Source: Lumnitzera littorea | Lineage: Eukaryota > Streptophyta > Magnoliopsida > Myrtales > Combretaceae | Assembly (NCBI GenBank): GCA_024138015.1 | Contig: JAMXBB010000010.1 | Coordinates: 6,516,262-6,580,261, forward strand | Length of the DNA: 64,000 nucleotides | Direction: 5' to 3' | Part shown: positions 23,406 through 36,430 of the stretch, in pieces | Position numbering within the stretch: position 1 is the stretch's first letter | Layout of the letters: every line of letters starts with the position of its first letter | The notes under the pieces: generated by a model | What the model was told of the DNA's origin: nothing | The model's database searches: none | Seen by the model: only the letters and a program-made list of their open reading frames with translations | Position numbers and translations under genes: made by a program

Positions 23406-25860
23406 ATAAAAAGAGTTGTTAAAATGATAAGAATGTTCATCCAAATTTGAAAATCAACAAAGAGACCAAAAGTTTTAATTCATAAAGCACATTCTTTCTT
23501 CCAAATCCTTAGAACCTATAAACAAACCAATACATCAGTCATACTCCCTTACAAAGCCAAAAACCCATACCAACAAACACATCTAAAGCACACATTGTCA
23601 CACTTAAACATGGTTATCTTTAATCATAAACGATGTTTAAATATAGTTATACATATTTCTCACCAATAAAAATGTTGAAGAAGTACCACATTAGCTATGT
23701 TCAAATATGCCTAATAGAGACCATTGGCAATGTTTAAACTTGATTATCTTTACTCTTAGGTAAGTTTAAACGTGATTATACATCTTTATATTAGCAAAAA
23801 TGTCGAAAAAATACCACATTAGCTATATTTAGAAATTACTAATAATGATTATTAACTATGTTTAACCATCATTAATTTATTATATTAGCTATGTTAACCA
23901 TAATTTCACCATAATTAATTATAATGCCTTAAAGTTCCTTTACACTTTAATATAGAAGCAAAGCATACCCTTACTTTCAACATACAACATGTTGAAATTA
24001 TAAGGGTCTTAAAAATACAATATATATAATGTACAGTGCTCATACATATAAAAGAAGAAACTTATTAAACATAAAACTATAATTTGTTACAGTAAATCTA
24101 GTATTTAGATTTCCATAAACCATTGACTCTAAACACAACAAACTCATTTGGCTATTGGATTTTTAGACTTAGCTTAATACCAGCATGACAATTAAAGAAA
24201 AAATGATCACTACTATGACAAAAAAAAAATTGAAAAAAAAAAACTAAAGTCATTTAAGAGATGTAGAGGTAAGAACTATTTACTTGAAAGAGATTTCTTC
24301 CATTATAAAATTCTTTTACTATAGAACTATTGGCCCAATGATTGATTGTCACTCGCTACATTCACATCCATTGACAAGTCTACCTTTAAATCATAGAGTA
24401 ACTAAGCAAAATTATATTGTATCCATCTTAATCATAAATTTTGAAGAAACATAATAATTAATCATAATAAGGACTTTTACATTATGGGGATGAAGACTAT
24501 GCAACCATCTATGCTACATGATGATGACAAACTAAAAATCATCAGTATCCTCCTAATACCTAGCAATATCTTATAAAGATGATTTATAGTTTGCAATATC
24601 TATCACAATAGGTGTAGATGAATTTGTACTTTAATCATAATCAACTTCATTATAATTCCTTAAGTATTGTGCAATTCTCCCACTAATGAACCAATATTAA
24701 CTCTAGTTATAATATCATCAGCCTAACCAATAGCATCTTTGTTTTCATCACAATTAATTGAACTACAAAGTTCTTTCATTTGTTAAGGAAACAATAAATA
24801 GTCACTATATATAATTAATAATTCCTTATAAAAGGTTAAGTGCAGTTTTTTGTTTAATTAACCAAACAAGTTAAGCTAAGAAAAAATATATTTTTCTTGG
24901 AAACTAAGTTAAGTGTAACTTAGCGATGCCATTGCCAAACAATGCAAGTATTTTATATATATATATATATGAATCAAGAGAAAGTTTTACTTAACAGCAC
25001 AAAAGTAATGTAATTGAGCAGAATTCCATAAGACAATACTGGATCACGTCGAGACAATAAAAAACAAGATAATATAAAGCTTAATATATCCATGGAATCA
25101 AACCATTAAGACAATAATAAGTCAATCATTCCTACTATTTGGTTTTCCTTGAATTTTAGGACAAATGGTTTCTTCTTTGTGTTGTTATAGAACTCATCAT
25201 CACTACGCAACAGTAACACATATATACTAGAATGCAAACATAGAATAAAAGAGAATTCCCACAACTACAAAGTACCTTAATGAGTCATCATCCTCTTTAG
25301 TTGTTCCCTTGTTTCTACCACGAGATAACTTTCTAGTACAAGCTAAATGCTGGTTAAATTTGTTACATTGCAAGCATGAAATGAGTAAAGGATAAATGCT
25401 ATATATGTTTGATTAGAGGGGAGAAATTTCCCATCACATCAATGATGAGACATTATGATATAACTTTTTCGTCAACTGTTTACAAGACCTATAATGTCAG
25501 AAATAAGAAATGATGTTATAAATATCAACCATACATCATATATAATTTTAAAAAATTACGTGCTTAGATAAATGTTAAGTGGTTATATGTTTTTTTTTTC
25601 CCCTTTCAACAAGAGACATCTTCCAATTAAGGTAAGCTAAGATTTGTCAAAAGCACTAAAACATGAAGCAAGTTCATTTCATGATATCATGAATCTAATA
25701 TACAAAATAATCACATATACAACCATTTTGCCTTTGATAAAAATAATGGAAAGTGAAAAATAAAATTAAGAATAACCAAAGATTCAAAAGTGAATGATAA
25801 AAATTATGGACATATACCTGTTCTTTTGATTTTATGAAACTTTTTATTATTTCATTTTAG
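23406..25860. other. AT-rich gene-free stretch
   Basis: No gene, RNA or clear transposon end was recognised. It contains two near-repeats of a 'TAAACxTGATTATCTTTA' / 'ACCACATTAGCTAT' motif at about 23605-23830, which may be a short local duplication. Confidence 0.4.
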
Positions 25861-27039
25861 TATCATGCCTTGAAGAGGTGAAGTTGCAACAATTCTACCA
25901 TGTAAACGATATTAAAATAGAAGCTAATTTCACAGCTATTACTGTAGAGTTAGTTCACATAAGGCGAACTCAACTCAACTACTTTGAAGTACCTAATTCA
26001 GTATCTTCTTGTTGTAAGTTTGTGGTGTAATTCTTTAAAAATGAATATTAAAAACAAATCTATAAATAGATCTTCCTAAGAGAATTGAGTTTTGCAAACG
26101 ATACTCAGCAAAATAGTGCAAAATTGACAAGTATTTACAAATTATATTTATAAGGGAAAGATCATAAGTTTAAGAAGAGAATTATAAAAGACCATAGGTT
26201 TACAAAACTCAACATACATGTTAGTAGTGGAAAACTAGAGAATCGCTTAAAGAGACCCTAGTAATTTTCCTAAGGTTAGTAAAATTTACAACCAGGACAA
26301 AGCTTAGTCGATTCTTCATGATCTTCACTTCCTAACCCTATTTTGTAGTCTTCCGATGTTAAATAGTGTGCTTGTAAATCTACTTGAAACCTGTAAAACA
26401 ACTATAGGAAAATCAGTGATAACTTACTTAGTAAATAGGACGAAGATAGTAGTAAGATTTTAACACATCACAAGCAAACTTTTCAATCAAGTTAGCTAGA
26501 TGCAATGTATATACAAATAAATATCGTCGCATGATGTTAATAGGTCCATCGTAAAATTCGAAAAACAACGTCCGCTCTTATCCGAATTGAGGAGTTTGTG
26601 CAATGAAGAACACCCTTCACCCGAGAATCCCTTTGAACCGAGTCTCCCTTTGAACCAAGTTTGATGTTGTACACTCACTAATCAAAACCAAACCGAGGCT
26701 TATGCAATAAAGAACATAGTCCTTTCAAGACTCCCTTTGAATAGCAACCCCCAATCTTACCATGGCTCTCAATCTTGCCACGGCTTTCTCTCCTATCACT
26801 TAGTTCAACTAAGGGTAGGAAAATGACCATTTCAGTTATCCTTATCGAAGGGGTTTGTGTTTAGTCTAGGAATCTTAATTGTTACCTATAGTAGGTTGAG
26901 ATGCATATCAGATTAAGTTTGAGTTAATTCAATTTTTGGAGTGATTAACTGATTCATAAAATCCTAAACAAAATATAATGTACAAAACAATTACAACATG
27001 GAGTTTTACCCCCATAGCAGTAACAAAACAATATCTAGG
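25861..27039 (+). repeat. Degenerate LTR copy A, left part
   Basis: It starts TATCATGCCTTGAAGAGGTG, matching the TGTCACGCCCTGAAGTGACA start of solo LTR B. It then shares ordered blocks with B: a 'CCATGTAAACGAT...TTAAAATAGAAG' block, 'ACATAAGGCGAACTCAACT', 'ACTTTGAAGTA', 'GAGGAGTTTGTGCAATG' and 'CACTTAGTTCAACTAAGG'. It is much more diverged than B or C. It is interrupted at 27040 by LTR B and seems to resume at 30124. Confidence 0.6.
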
Positions 27040-30000
27040 TGTCACGCCCTGAAGTGACAGAATTATAACAGCCCCACCGTGTAAACCATTTTAAGATAGA
27101 AGTTGACCTTACAATTACTATCCTATACCTAATCTACACAAGGCGTCCACAACTAACCTGCTTTAAAGTAAACAGTTCGTAATTTAAATAAATCATTTAC
27201 CTAAGAAAGTGAGAAAATATATATATACACTAAAATTCAGTTATTACATTTAACGTTTATAACGCTTCATCGTAATCTATTTCCTAGTTAATACATTATT
27301 CAAAAATGAAAAATTCTAAGATAAGAGCTTAGACCTTAAAAATATATGTCTATTTTTTAAATGTTTTTCCTCACTCCCCAAGATCCAACAGTTGCTAGCT
27401 TCGGGGTAGTTGTAAGCTGTTTCTTAGTTAGCACTTGCAATGATGTCTATAAGGATATGAGCAATCACAACTTAGTAAGTTAGGATGGGGGACTTACAAC
27501 TATACTATAAACACAAACAAGGTTATCAACAAAATCATTTGGTGCAATGCATATTCAAGCAAATGCCATTGCACAACGTTGACCAGTTAGTCGTGAGATT
27601 AGAGAAATTACGCTCGCTCTAATCCGGGTTGAGGAGTTGCCGTTAATGCAACAGTTCATGACCAAACCTAAGCTTGTGCAATGGAGACACTACTCCTCCT
27701 GTAACTACCTTCGAACCGTTGACTTCACTCTTGCCATAATCTCCTCACTTGTCACTTAGTTCAACTAAGGATGAAGAAGAGGCTCATTTTACTATCTAGC
27801 GCTATCTTTTTTGAAGGGGTCGGTATTTGGCTGAAGAATCCTAAGTTTCCCCTAATAGGTTACTATGCAGGTTTGATTTATGTTTACAGGTCATATCTTT
27901 GTTAGGTTCAATTTAGGATGATCCATTACTTCATATAATACAAGCGAGAACAACAAACAGAATCATAGCATCACTCATAATCAAGCACATGCACACAACT
28001 AATTATCTAATAAGTATAACCATGTATAATCTCAAGCCTCTAAAATACAGCAACGTATTAATCCTAACTTACTTAGACTCCCCGCTCACTCACTTGAGGT
28101 CCAACTCACTCAAGCCATCACCAATCATCCCTATAATATAAACATAGTTTCGGTTTTTCATATAATTATTATAGATTAGTTTTGTCTTATCATGCTCATT
28201 GTTATCCTTGGTTTAGGGTTTAATTTGTCCAATTATTTAGGTTCTCAAATCTTTTACAATTATTCTGGGTTTAAGACTAGGTTTGGGTTCAGTTTCCACA
28301 TTAATTTCTAAATTAGGTTCTAGTTCGATTTCTAAGTACTATTTTATACCCGAACCTTAGAAACTCATTTCAACTCATAATGTGAAATTAATCACATTAC
28401 TTTTAAATATCCTAAATACCATAATTACCCCTAATCAGTATTTTATTTTACCTGGTACACTTAAATCCTTATTAGTGTAACGAATTTACTCCTGATATGA
28501 GAAATGTTTACATTTTTCATATAATTACATAAATTCAAGATTTCTATCAGATTTATTATATATCCTTATTATTTATATAATATCAATTTTTATTCTAATA
28601 TCTTTTATTTATTATATTTCTAATAATTACATATTATGTATTATTATCTATTATGTACATAATACACATCTAATATTTCTATCACTCTAATTACCATTTA
28701 TCAACATCAATTAATATTTTAAAATGTCTAAATTCATCCCAAATCAGATTTGAACCTAATTACCCTAAATTACCAAATTAACTTAAAATGTACTATTTTT
28801 CCCTATTACTTATATTTACTACATAATTACCATAATAATTATATCTAACACCTTAAATGCTACAAGTATCATACTTCATTAGATTTCAACATCCTACAAC
28901 ATATAATTGTACATCTAATTGGTAATTACCTATTTAATTACTTAATTAACCCTAAATTACCTATTTTATGCCTCATTTTAAGGCCTAAAAATTATCTAAA
29001 ATTTTTGAAAATTCATTTTTGAAAAAGGGCTTCGTGGCACTGTTTTATATCATCTAAGTAGTCTATAGAAAAATTTTTGGTTCAAAACTACACTCTTGAG
29101 GTCATTTATTTCTAAACCGAAACATGCTCGATTTTACATGATTTCTTAAGGACCATATATCATGAGATATATTTTAATCAAAAAAATATTTTTCCTAAAA
29201 AATACATACTAAAATATTCTAGAATAACAAAATTCATAATTTTTTAATAATATTTACTATTTTTATAAAATTACACAAAATCAGGCTGGAAATCGAACTC
29301 ACTGATTTGGGTAGCTTCAGCCACCGTTAATGGCCGTGGGTGTGTCAGCCCACTTGGGCGTTGCCACTACCGTATGGTAGTGGTGGTAGCCATCCCCTCC
29401 CAACTGCTCGTTGGGTCTAGGGTCTCCTTACAAGCCTCAATTGCACAAATTTTTGCTAAATTTTTGTAAAACCCTAATTTCCTCTCAATTCCACCTCTCT
29501 TTAATTTTTTAGCATTTCAAACTGACCAAATGAACTTCTGAAAAATTTGGGGTATTTATAGAGCTTTAGAGAAATTATTATGTATTAAATTGATTTGACA
29601 ATTACCTTATCTCTTCCTCTTTTTAACTTTCCATTTAGCTAAATTTTATTGGTTAATTTCCTTCTTTAATTTTCAGATTGCCACGCCCCACTTCTGGACT
29701 TTTCCTCATTTTTCTTGATTTTTCCTTAATTAATTATAAATTTTCTTTAATTATTTAGTATTATTTTAGGACATTTCGCATATTTTAAGTAATTACACGT
29801 ATTTCTATCTATATGTAAATTCATATATAGTATAAATAAATATTCCTAAATATTATTTAGGTCATTCTATGATTTTTAGTGTATATATAATTTATCTCTA
29901 ATGATTTGTTAATTATTAGAATATATTTTTACGCATTTTCGAAAAATAACGAGTTATATACTTAAATTTTGAAAATTTTATATTTTTTTATTTTATTACT

Positions 30001-30123
30001 TATTTTCCTAAATTTAAACTTACGGGATCATTTTACTAATATTTCTAGGTTTACTTTATAATTTAGATTCGATTGGATCCTCCAACTGATCAGAATCCCA
30101 AGTAATTAATTGTAGGGCTTACA
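27040..30123 (+). mobile_element. Solo LTR B (~3.08 kb) of a probable Ty3/gypsy family
   Basis: It begins TGTCACGCCC and ends GGGCTTACA, the TG...CA form of an LTR; TGTCACGCCC-type starts are frequent in plant Ty3/gypsy LTRs. The flanking five bases are CTAGG (left) and CCAGG (right), a 4/5 target-site duplication. There is no coding domain inside and no second LTR adjacent, so it is read as a solo LTR left by recombination. A second copy is at 52607-58324. Confidence 0.7.
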
Positions 30124-31050
30124 CCAGGCACATTTGTAGCACATACACAAACAACTATATTATAATCACATGCCAAGATCATACCAAAGCCTCTAAATAC
30201 ACTAAAGTAAGCAATATCAATTAACATAGCAAAATAAGTCATGGCATTATATCAAACTACATTATTCATGCATAATCAAACAAGACACGTTATTCATACA
30301 AAATTAATTAATATGTCGTTAACAAATAAAACCAATTATTCATATAAAATCATAGCAAATAAAGTCCTAAAGTATATCACTATTTATTTTCAATTATTAT
30401 TATTATTTTTCAAATAAACAGTGCACAAACAAGGGAAAATAGAAAACTTACCTTTAGTAAGCAATAAATCGCCAGTCGGTTCAACTCAATTCTAGCTGGT
30501 TCTTGATGTGTGGTCGATGGCTCTCAACTCCCAAGAGGCTATTTTTAATGAAAATACTAATTCAATTTCTGGAAAAACTAAGCTTATCTTCTCCAATTTC
30601 TCTAGAAACTTTGAACTTAATATGAACAAACCTTAGAATTATTTTTAAAACTTCAAATTCAAATTAATTTAACCCATTGAGACCTAGGTTTTACTCTAGG
30701 ATGAGTAATGAATCTACCACTATTTTTTTCTCACTTTAATTTGCTTTATAATAAGAGAAATAAAAAAAAGAAAGTGGATAACAATGTTTTTGTTCCTAGA
30801 GTGAGAAAGGGTGTAATGCATGCAATTGTGATCCTTGCAATGCTTGGGAGTTAATTGAATGTGTATAGCAAGCCTCTATTTATAGTTTCAAGTCATGAAT
30901 GATGCTTGAGAAACGTCCATGTAAGAGAAAGATAAAATCTTTATGAGAATGGTAAGCTTGGGTATGTAAACTCGGTTCTTCCATTTTTGGCTAAAATGAA
31001 ACGCGTTTTTGCACAAAATAATGGAAATCAAAGGTAAACACAATTCATGG
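30124..31050 (+). repeat. Probable continuation of LTR copy A
   Basis: Directly after LTR B the sequence picks up blocks corresponding to about 0.9-1 kb into B: 'GCACATACACAAACAACTA', 'AAGCCTCTAAATACACTAAA' (B has 'AAGCCTCTAAAATACAGCAA') and a downstream 'CTTACCTTTAGTAAGC' segment. This fits an element A split by insertion of B. The right end of A is not defined. Confidence 0.4.
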
Positions 31051-33600
31051 AGAATGTCTTGCTCATTTTGAGTCGATATTTAATGGCATAATGTAAGAAT
31101 ATTCATCAATTTTGCTAATTTTAACTTAGGTGCAAGATATACCCATTTATTAATTACTAGAATTTAATTTTTTTTTATTTTGCATATTTCCTTCAATAAA
31201 AATTCAAAAATTGGATATACCTAAATAATATTTTTTGCGCCGTTATTATAGAATTTTTTACGACAAAAAATTAGGTGTAATCGGGTAAAAAGTCCTAAGA
31301 TTTTCTTGCCATTTTTAGAAAAAATAAAACTTGAGCTTTTGTTTGATGTAGGAATAAGCGAAAGGAAGAGAAGGGATCAAAGGTTTGAGCCGAACATCAC
31401 ATGGCGCTTAGAAAGTGATGCCATTTAGTGTATAGTTGGTTGCCACATGGCACCATGTCCATGCTATGTGGCATCATAATATTGGTGTTATGTGGCACTT
31501 AGGTATAGGTGTAATGTGGTACCTCTGCTAGTTGACACATCTTAACATATCACTATTCATCTTGTTTTTTTTTGTTTTTTCCCCGTTTCTCTTTCCATTG
31601 GACGTTAATTGCATCGTTCCTTTTACCTTTTTTATTTTTATCTTTTATTTTTGAAGCTCCTTATACCCGACTTCTACAAAATTACATCTCCCTTTTCGAC
31701 CTAATGCAGAGTTTAACAAATATATGTATAAGTCTTTTTAAAAATTATCTAATTTGATTAAATTAGGGATCTGATTTTTATTCACGTTCGAAATTCATTA
31801 AAACTTTAAACTGCCATAAAAGTTATTTTAAATCTTATGGAGATACGATTTGAGACTATGGTCTCCTAAAAATATATACTTTTGAAACAAGCAGTTTGAA
31901 TTGGGCTAAAAAATTTAATTTTCAACAAATGCTCATTTTTATCCAAAATTCTTAATTCGATCAAATCACATATGTTTATTTTGACTAAAAAACCCTTTTT
32001 AACCTTGAAAAGTAATTTCCACCTTGAACCAACCTAAATGGACCATCATGTGACAATTTTTATGATTTTTTAATTTATGATTTTTTTATATTTTGGGTTT
32101 TTTTCCTTGTTTTTGACATTTTTGACTTTTTCTTATTTTTTTCAAATTTTTTGTACTTTCCATTTTTCTTTTTCTTTTATTTTTCATTTTTCAATTTTTA
32201 TTTTTTATTTTTGTAAAATTTTGCCCTTTTATGAAAGAAAAAAAGACTTCTAAACTAGCCATAAACTTAAGGAGAGCAAAAATGTTATGTCTACAATGGC
32301 CAATACCTTTAATCAAGCAACACGTAAACCCTCAAAGACGTCAAGCTTACAAGACAACATTCATGGAAAATAATCAAATAAACACATGCATAAATCAATA
32401 TTGTAATAAGATAATGTAGAGATTAGAGATAGCATCGAATTGTTATAAATCCATACTCTAAGGTCTTGCCATGGAGTTCCATCAAAACCTGCACAAACTC
32501 TTCAACTCCACCATGGAAATCTATCCCCAAACCTCAAAATATGCCAAAATCCATAAGATAATTGAGCTATAATCATCATAGTAGCAAGAAAATCCATAAA
32601 AATGATAAAACTATCTTAAGCCTATACTAAGGAACTAATGTCACTTTTGATTTGTGAAAGTGAACTGAAATTAAATCTTAATTTTGAGTTTTATTCTCAT
32701 TTTCCCCATTTGAAAGTATATTTTAAAGTTGAAATCGACGATTTCAACTAAAAAGAGAATTGCAATTCTTCCTTTAAAAAGGCGAAATCATAATTTTATT
32801 CCCACTTCATTAATTATACTAAATTAGAATTCCTTTTCTAACCTTGAAATAAATTATAATATGTAATAATTAAAGATATTTTGGGTAAATAATTATATTT
32901 AAATATTTAATATCATTCTATTACATTTCATTTCATTGTCATATCTAAAAATAGGAAAGAATTTTCCATTTCGATCCTTATTTCATTTCATTCTATTTCA
33001 CATCATTTCTCTATAATAAATGTGATATAAGAGAAATAGAAAGAGTTTAGTAAAATGAAGTGCCAAAAACCCAAATAATGGTGTCTAATTGTCAATGCAA
33101 GAAGAAAGCGTAAGAATTTATAATCAGGGGCTCGCATCTAAACACCTCTTATCGAGCATCTGCTTCCTTCACTTAAGTAAAATGATGCAATTAAGTGCAG
33201 AGGGCAAAAACCCTACTCCCATTGGGTATCCGTATGCTGCCCCTGGGTGACGTCTAAACTCTAGCCTTAAAATGCTTTCTTGTCATTTTTTTGCAAGTCG
33301 GTATCTGGACTCCTTGTTGGGTGGCATTCAAATTCCTTCCCCTGCTCCTTGTACTCTTCTTTTTCTTTTGTAACCCAAATAAGTCGGGGTTAGCATGAAT
33401 ATGCTAATCCCATAAACCTACAAAATGATAAAATTTAACTAAGTATGGTTTGAAATTAATCAAAACACACATAAATTACAAAAAACTTAGTCAAATTCAC
33501 TTGTGAGTTCATTAAATATAATTTAGTAAGTAATTGACACAATTTAGCTTAAATTCCCACTAAATTACATGTAACTATGATAAGAGTGTGTAAATTCACA
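31051..33600. other. Gene-free intergenic stretch with repeat R2 copy 2
   Basis: AT-rich DNA with several T-rich tracts (32040-32220). Repeat R2 copy 2 lies at about 32640-33060. A slightly more GC-rich piece at about 33110-33390 (GGGGCTCGCATC ... GCTGCCCCTGGGTGACG) has no recognisable coding content. Confidence 0.4.
32640..33060 (+). repeat. Dispersed repeat R2, copy 2 (approximate)
   Basis: Partial block-wise similarity to 19150-19560, including 'TTTTATTCTCATTTTCCCC', 'AAAAAGAGAATTGCAATTC' and 'CCTTTAAAAAGGCGAAATC'. Non-coding; ends not resolved. Confidence 0.35.
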
Positions 33601-35160
33601 CTTATTAGAGGATCCAGGCATGTAGGAAGGCCTTCCTACTGTTCGAGCGAACTCAAAAGATGAGGCCTCATCTTTTGTGACAGAAAAAGTCATGAAGAAC
33701 CTTAAAGGATGGAAGGACTTCTTAATGAAGCCGGGAGGGAGACTCTTATAAAATCAGTAGTGGCATGTTATTCCAACCTACTCACCGTCATCTTTCTGCT
33801 ACCCCCTTAAATGGTGCCATGAAGTAAACTCGGAAATTGCAAATACTTTTCTGGAGACAAAAGAGAAATGAGAATAAAATCCACTGGTGTAGATGGGAGA
33901 AGCTAACTCAAGCTAAAGAAAAGGGAGCGATTGGCTTCAAGGACTTACATACCTTCATGTTAGCACTCTTGACCAAACTAGCCTGGCACTTAGAAAAGAA
34001 TCCTAATGCTCTATGAGACGGAATTTTGAAGGATCTTTATTTTCAAGATGAGGACTTTAAAGAAGTTACTAAAGGGGGAAAAACATCTTGAGCTCGGAGT
34101 AATATTTTGCGAGACAAAGAGATTCTGTTTGAGGAAGGGCATTGGAAGTTTGGCTTAAGGGAGAGAATAAGTCTTTGGAATGATAGATGGATTCCGCTCT
34201 TAGAAGATCAGAAATCAAAAGGAAGACTAAATAGAGGTGACGATGAAATGAAAGTATTATGACTTTTTAAAAGGATGCTACCTGGGACATCGCTAAGCTA
34301 CGATAGAGCTTAAACGAAAGTGAGGTAGAAAGAGTTACGGTCATACCTTTGGTTGACCAAGATTTGATTGTATGGCCTTATGCCCGCCAAAACCTTACCC
34401 AAAATTCAGCACATTCTATAGAGGGTCTTCTCAAATTCCTTGCCTACCATGGAGAACTTGCTAAATTCATAAGCGTGCTATCCCTTTTTGTGGTGGAGTG
34501 GAAACAATAGAGCACATTGTATTAACTTGTCAACGGACAGAAGCTGTGTGGTTTAGCGTTGGTATAAGAATAGACGCGTCTAAAATTAGGAGCTTTGTGT
34601 CTTGGTTCGAGGAGGTGACAATAGTAGATCCAAAAATAAGAGAAGAAAAGAAAACGAATGTGAGTAGTGGCATGGAACATATGGAAGTTGAGATGTATGG
34701 CTGTTTGTGAAGGGGTAAGTGTTATTCTAGATGTTGTTTTGAAGAGTTCTAGCGTTTTTTGAATCAAATGAAAGAAGCCGAAGCGAAAAAGAAAAGAGAG
34801 AGAGAGAGAGAGAGAAGAAGAAGAAGAAGAGATAATAAGGGAAAACGCTCCTCCTAGATCTAATCTGTAGACAAGACCCAACTCACCATGGCTGAAGGCT
34901 AATGTGAATGGTCCTTGGGTGAAGAGGAATGATCGTGTAACAATGGGAGTAGTTTTTCGAAACGTCCAAGGGAAAGTAATTTTTGGATCCTCCAACATTC
35001 GTAGGGTTTTGAGAGCAGAAAATATGGAAAGACAAGCTCTTTTTGTCTTAATCAGACAACGAGCCAAACAGTGGGCTTCCTTAGGCCACAGAGAACTTTG
35101 TGCATCATGTGGACTTCCTACTTTCAAGATGTTCAGGTCCATACAGAGTCATTAGAAAGA
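33600..35160 (+). mobile_element. L1-type LINE ORF2 3' remnant (RT thumb, zf-RVT, RNase H)
   Basis: Plus-strand broken frames give LKGWKDFLMKPGGRLL, then WCRWEKLTQAKEKGAIGFKD, ALLTKLAWHLEKNPNA, ILKDLYFQDEDFKE and HWKFGLRERISLWNDRWIP. This is the post-catalytic part of plant LINE reverse transcriptases. It is followed by the zf-RVT-like ETIEHIVLTCQRTEAVWF (34498-34560) and an RNase H-like stretch, ANVNGPWVKRNDRVTMGVVF with RNVQGKVIFGSS (34890-35000). Stops and frame changes show decay. A (GA)n/(GAA)n tract at about 34795-34831 separates the last two domains. Confidence 0.85.
34795..34831 (+). repeat. (GA)n(GAA)n microsatellite
   Basis: A purine-only run of GA dinucleotides followed by GAA trinucleotides, inside the LINE remnant. 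It is likely length-variable. Confidence 0.85.
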
Positions 35161-35699
35161 TGGGGCCCATGCCTATCGTAGGGTGAAAGTGCTTATTTTT
35201 CAAAACATTGAGAATCCGTACAATTATAGAGGCATTCGTAGATTGATTAACCCGATTTTGTTTTGGGAAAAAGAAAAAATTAACCCTATTTTGGTATTAT
35301 GACTGATGAGCCATTTGAATCTGTGTAATAATTGGGTTGAGTCTCCATATTGCAATATAAGTTACAAATAAAACTTATATAATGTTCTCTATTTTGGCCA
35401 ATATATATATATAATGTTCCCGATACTTATTTGATGCCTTTATCTGTATCGATAACATTAATATGATGCCATAGATAGAAAAGCAAAAATGTATATTTTA
35501 TTTTATATTTATTTTATGAGACCTATTATGTACAAAAAAAAACTTTATATAAGCATCTAAACATGATCGATATTGGGGGTTTTGCAATTTAATCTTTGTT
35601 TCATTAGATCTTTATTTATTAATATAAAAATCTAGTTTTTAATTCATCTATAACAATTAATTAAACAAAATTATATTATGAGGAAATTGCAAATGTACC
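35161..35699. other. Spacer between LINE remnant and R1 copy 3
   Basis: The first part may be the LINE 3' end; the rest is AT-rich with a short (TA)n run near 35401-35413. No gene seen. Confidence 0.4.
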
Positions 35700-36430
35700 T
35701 TGTAGAGAGCTAAAAATTATTATATTAGTTATTGAGATGAGCCCATTATTTATTTAGGTTTGATTTCTTGAGTCAAGTGATAGAGCCTAAGGAGTTTGGT
35801 CCGTATTAAGATAATTCAGGAAGATTTGGCTTGGTGGGCTTGAAATAGGGATTATTGAATTGGTCCGTCCGCCTTCAACCTTTCTTAAGCAGGCTCATGT
35901 ACTCATAAGGAAGGTTACTAACTCAGAACCCATTAACTAGCTCATTTTGGATAATTATGAATCAGGCAAGTTCCATCTCATTCGTTGATCACTGATTTGA
36001 CAGATGTTATCATGTCTAAGAGCTTGTAAGTATCTAATATTTCCTCATCATTTGGAACTCTTAGAGAAAGAGAGATTAAAAAAACGGTGTTCTACTGTGA
36101 AAACTTTATTTTCTAATATCAAATAGTGTTTAGATAAATAATTAATCTCATTCGTTTAAGGTATAAGGTAAATGTCCGAGGTCCCTAAGACTGCTTTGTT
36201 TATCACTTGTGTATTTAAGATACTGAGATTGCATGTTTCTTTTCCCTGCCTTCGACATTGTCTATCACTTGTGCATTTCAGATACTGAGATTGCTTATTT
36301 TTCCTTCTTGCCTAATTCTCACATAATTATCCCTTTAGGTGACAGTCTCATATTATTTTTTTGAAATCACGTGTAGTATTCTACCCATATAGCACGCACG
36401 TGACTACTCTGATTGAACCCCCATATCTAC
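35700..36430 (-). repeat. Dispersed repeat R1, copy 3 (inverted)
   Basis: Its reverse complement follows R1 copies 1 and 2: it ends at the window-left side in AGCTCTCTACA, carries a 'TTCAAGCCCACCAAGCC' block, and at the window-right side a 'GTCACGTGCGTGCTATATGGGTA' block corresponding to the R1 start. This shows R1 is a mobile or once-mobile repeat rather than a local duplication. Confidence 0.45.

Noticed and set aside
31572..31757. 61-residue hydrophobic frame
   Set aside because: T-rich DNA yields Phe/Leu runs by chance; no supporting signal.
34522..35142. A 206-residue minus-strand open frame
   Set aside because: Low-complexity Ser/Leu/Phe stretches arise from the (GA)n tract on the other strand, and the plus strand carries clear LINE zf-RVT and RNase H sequence. 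Shadow frame.
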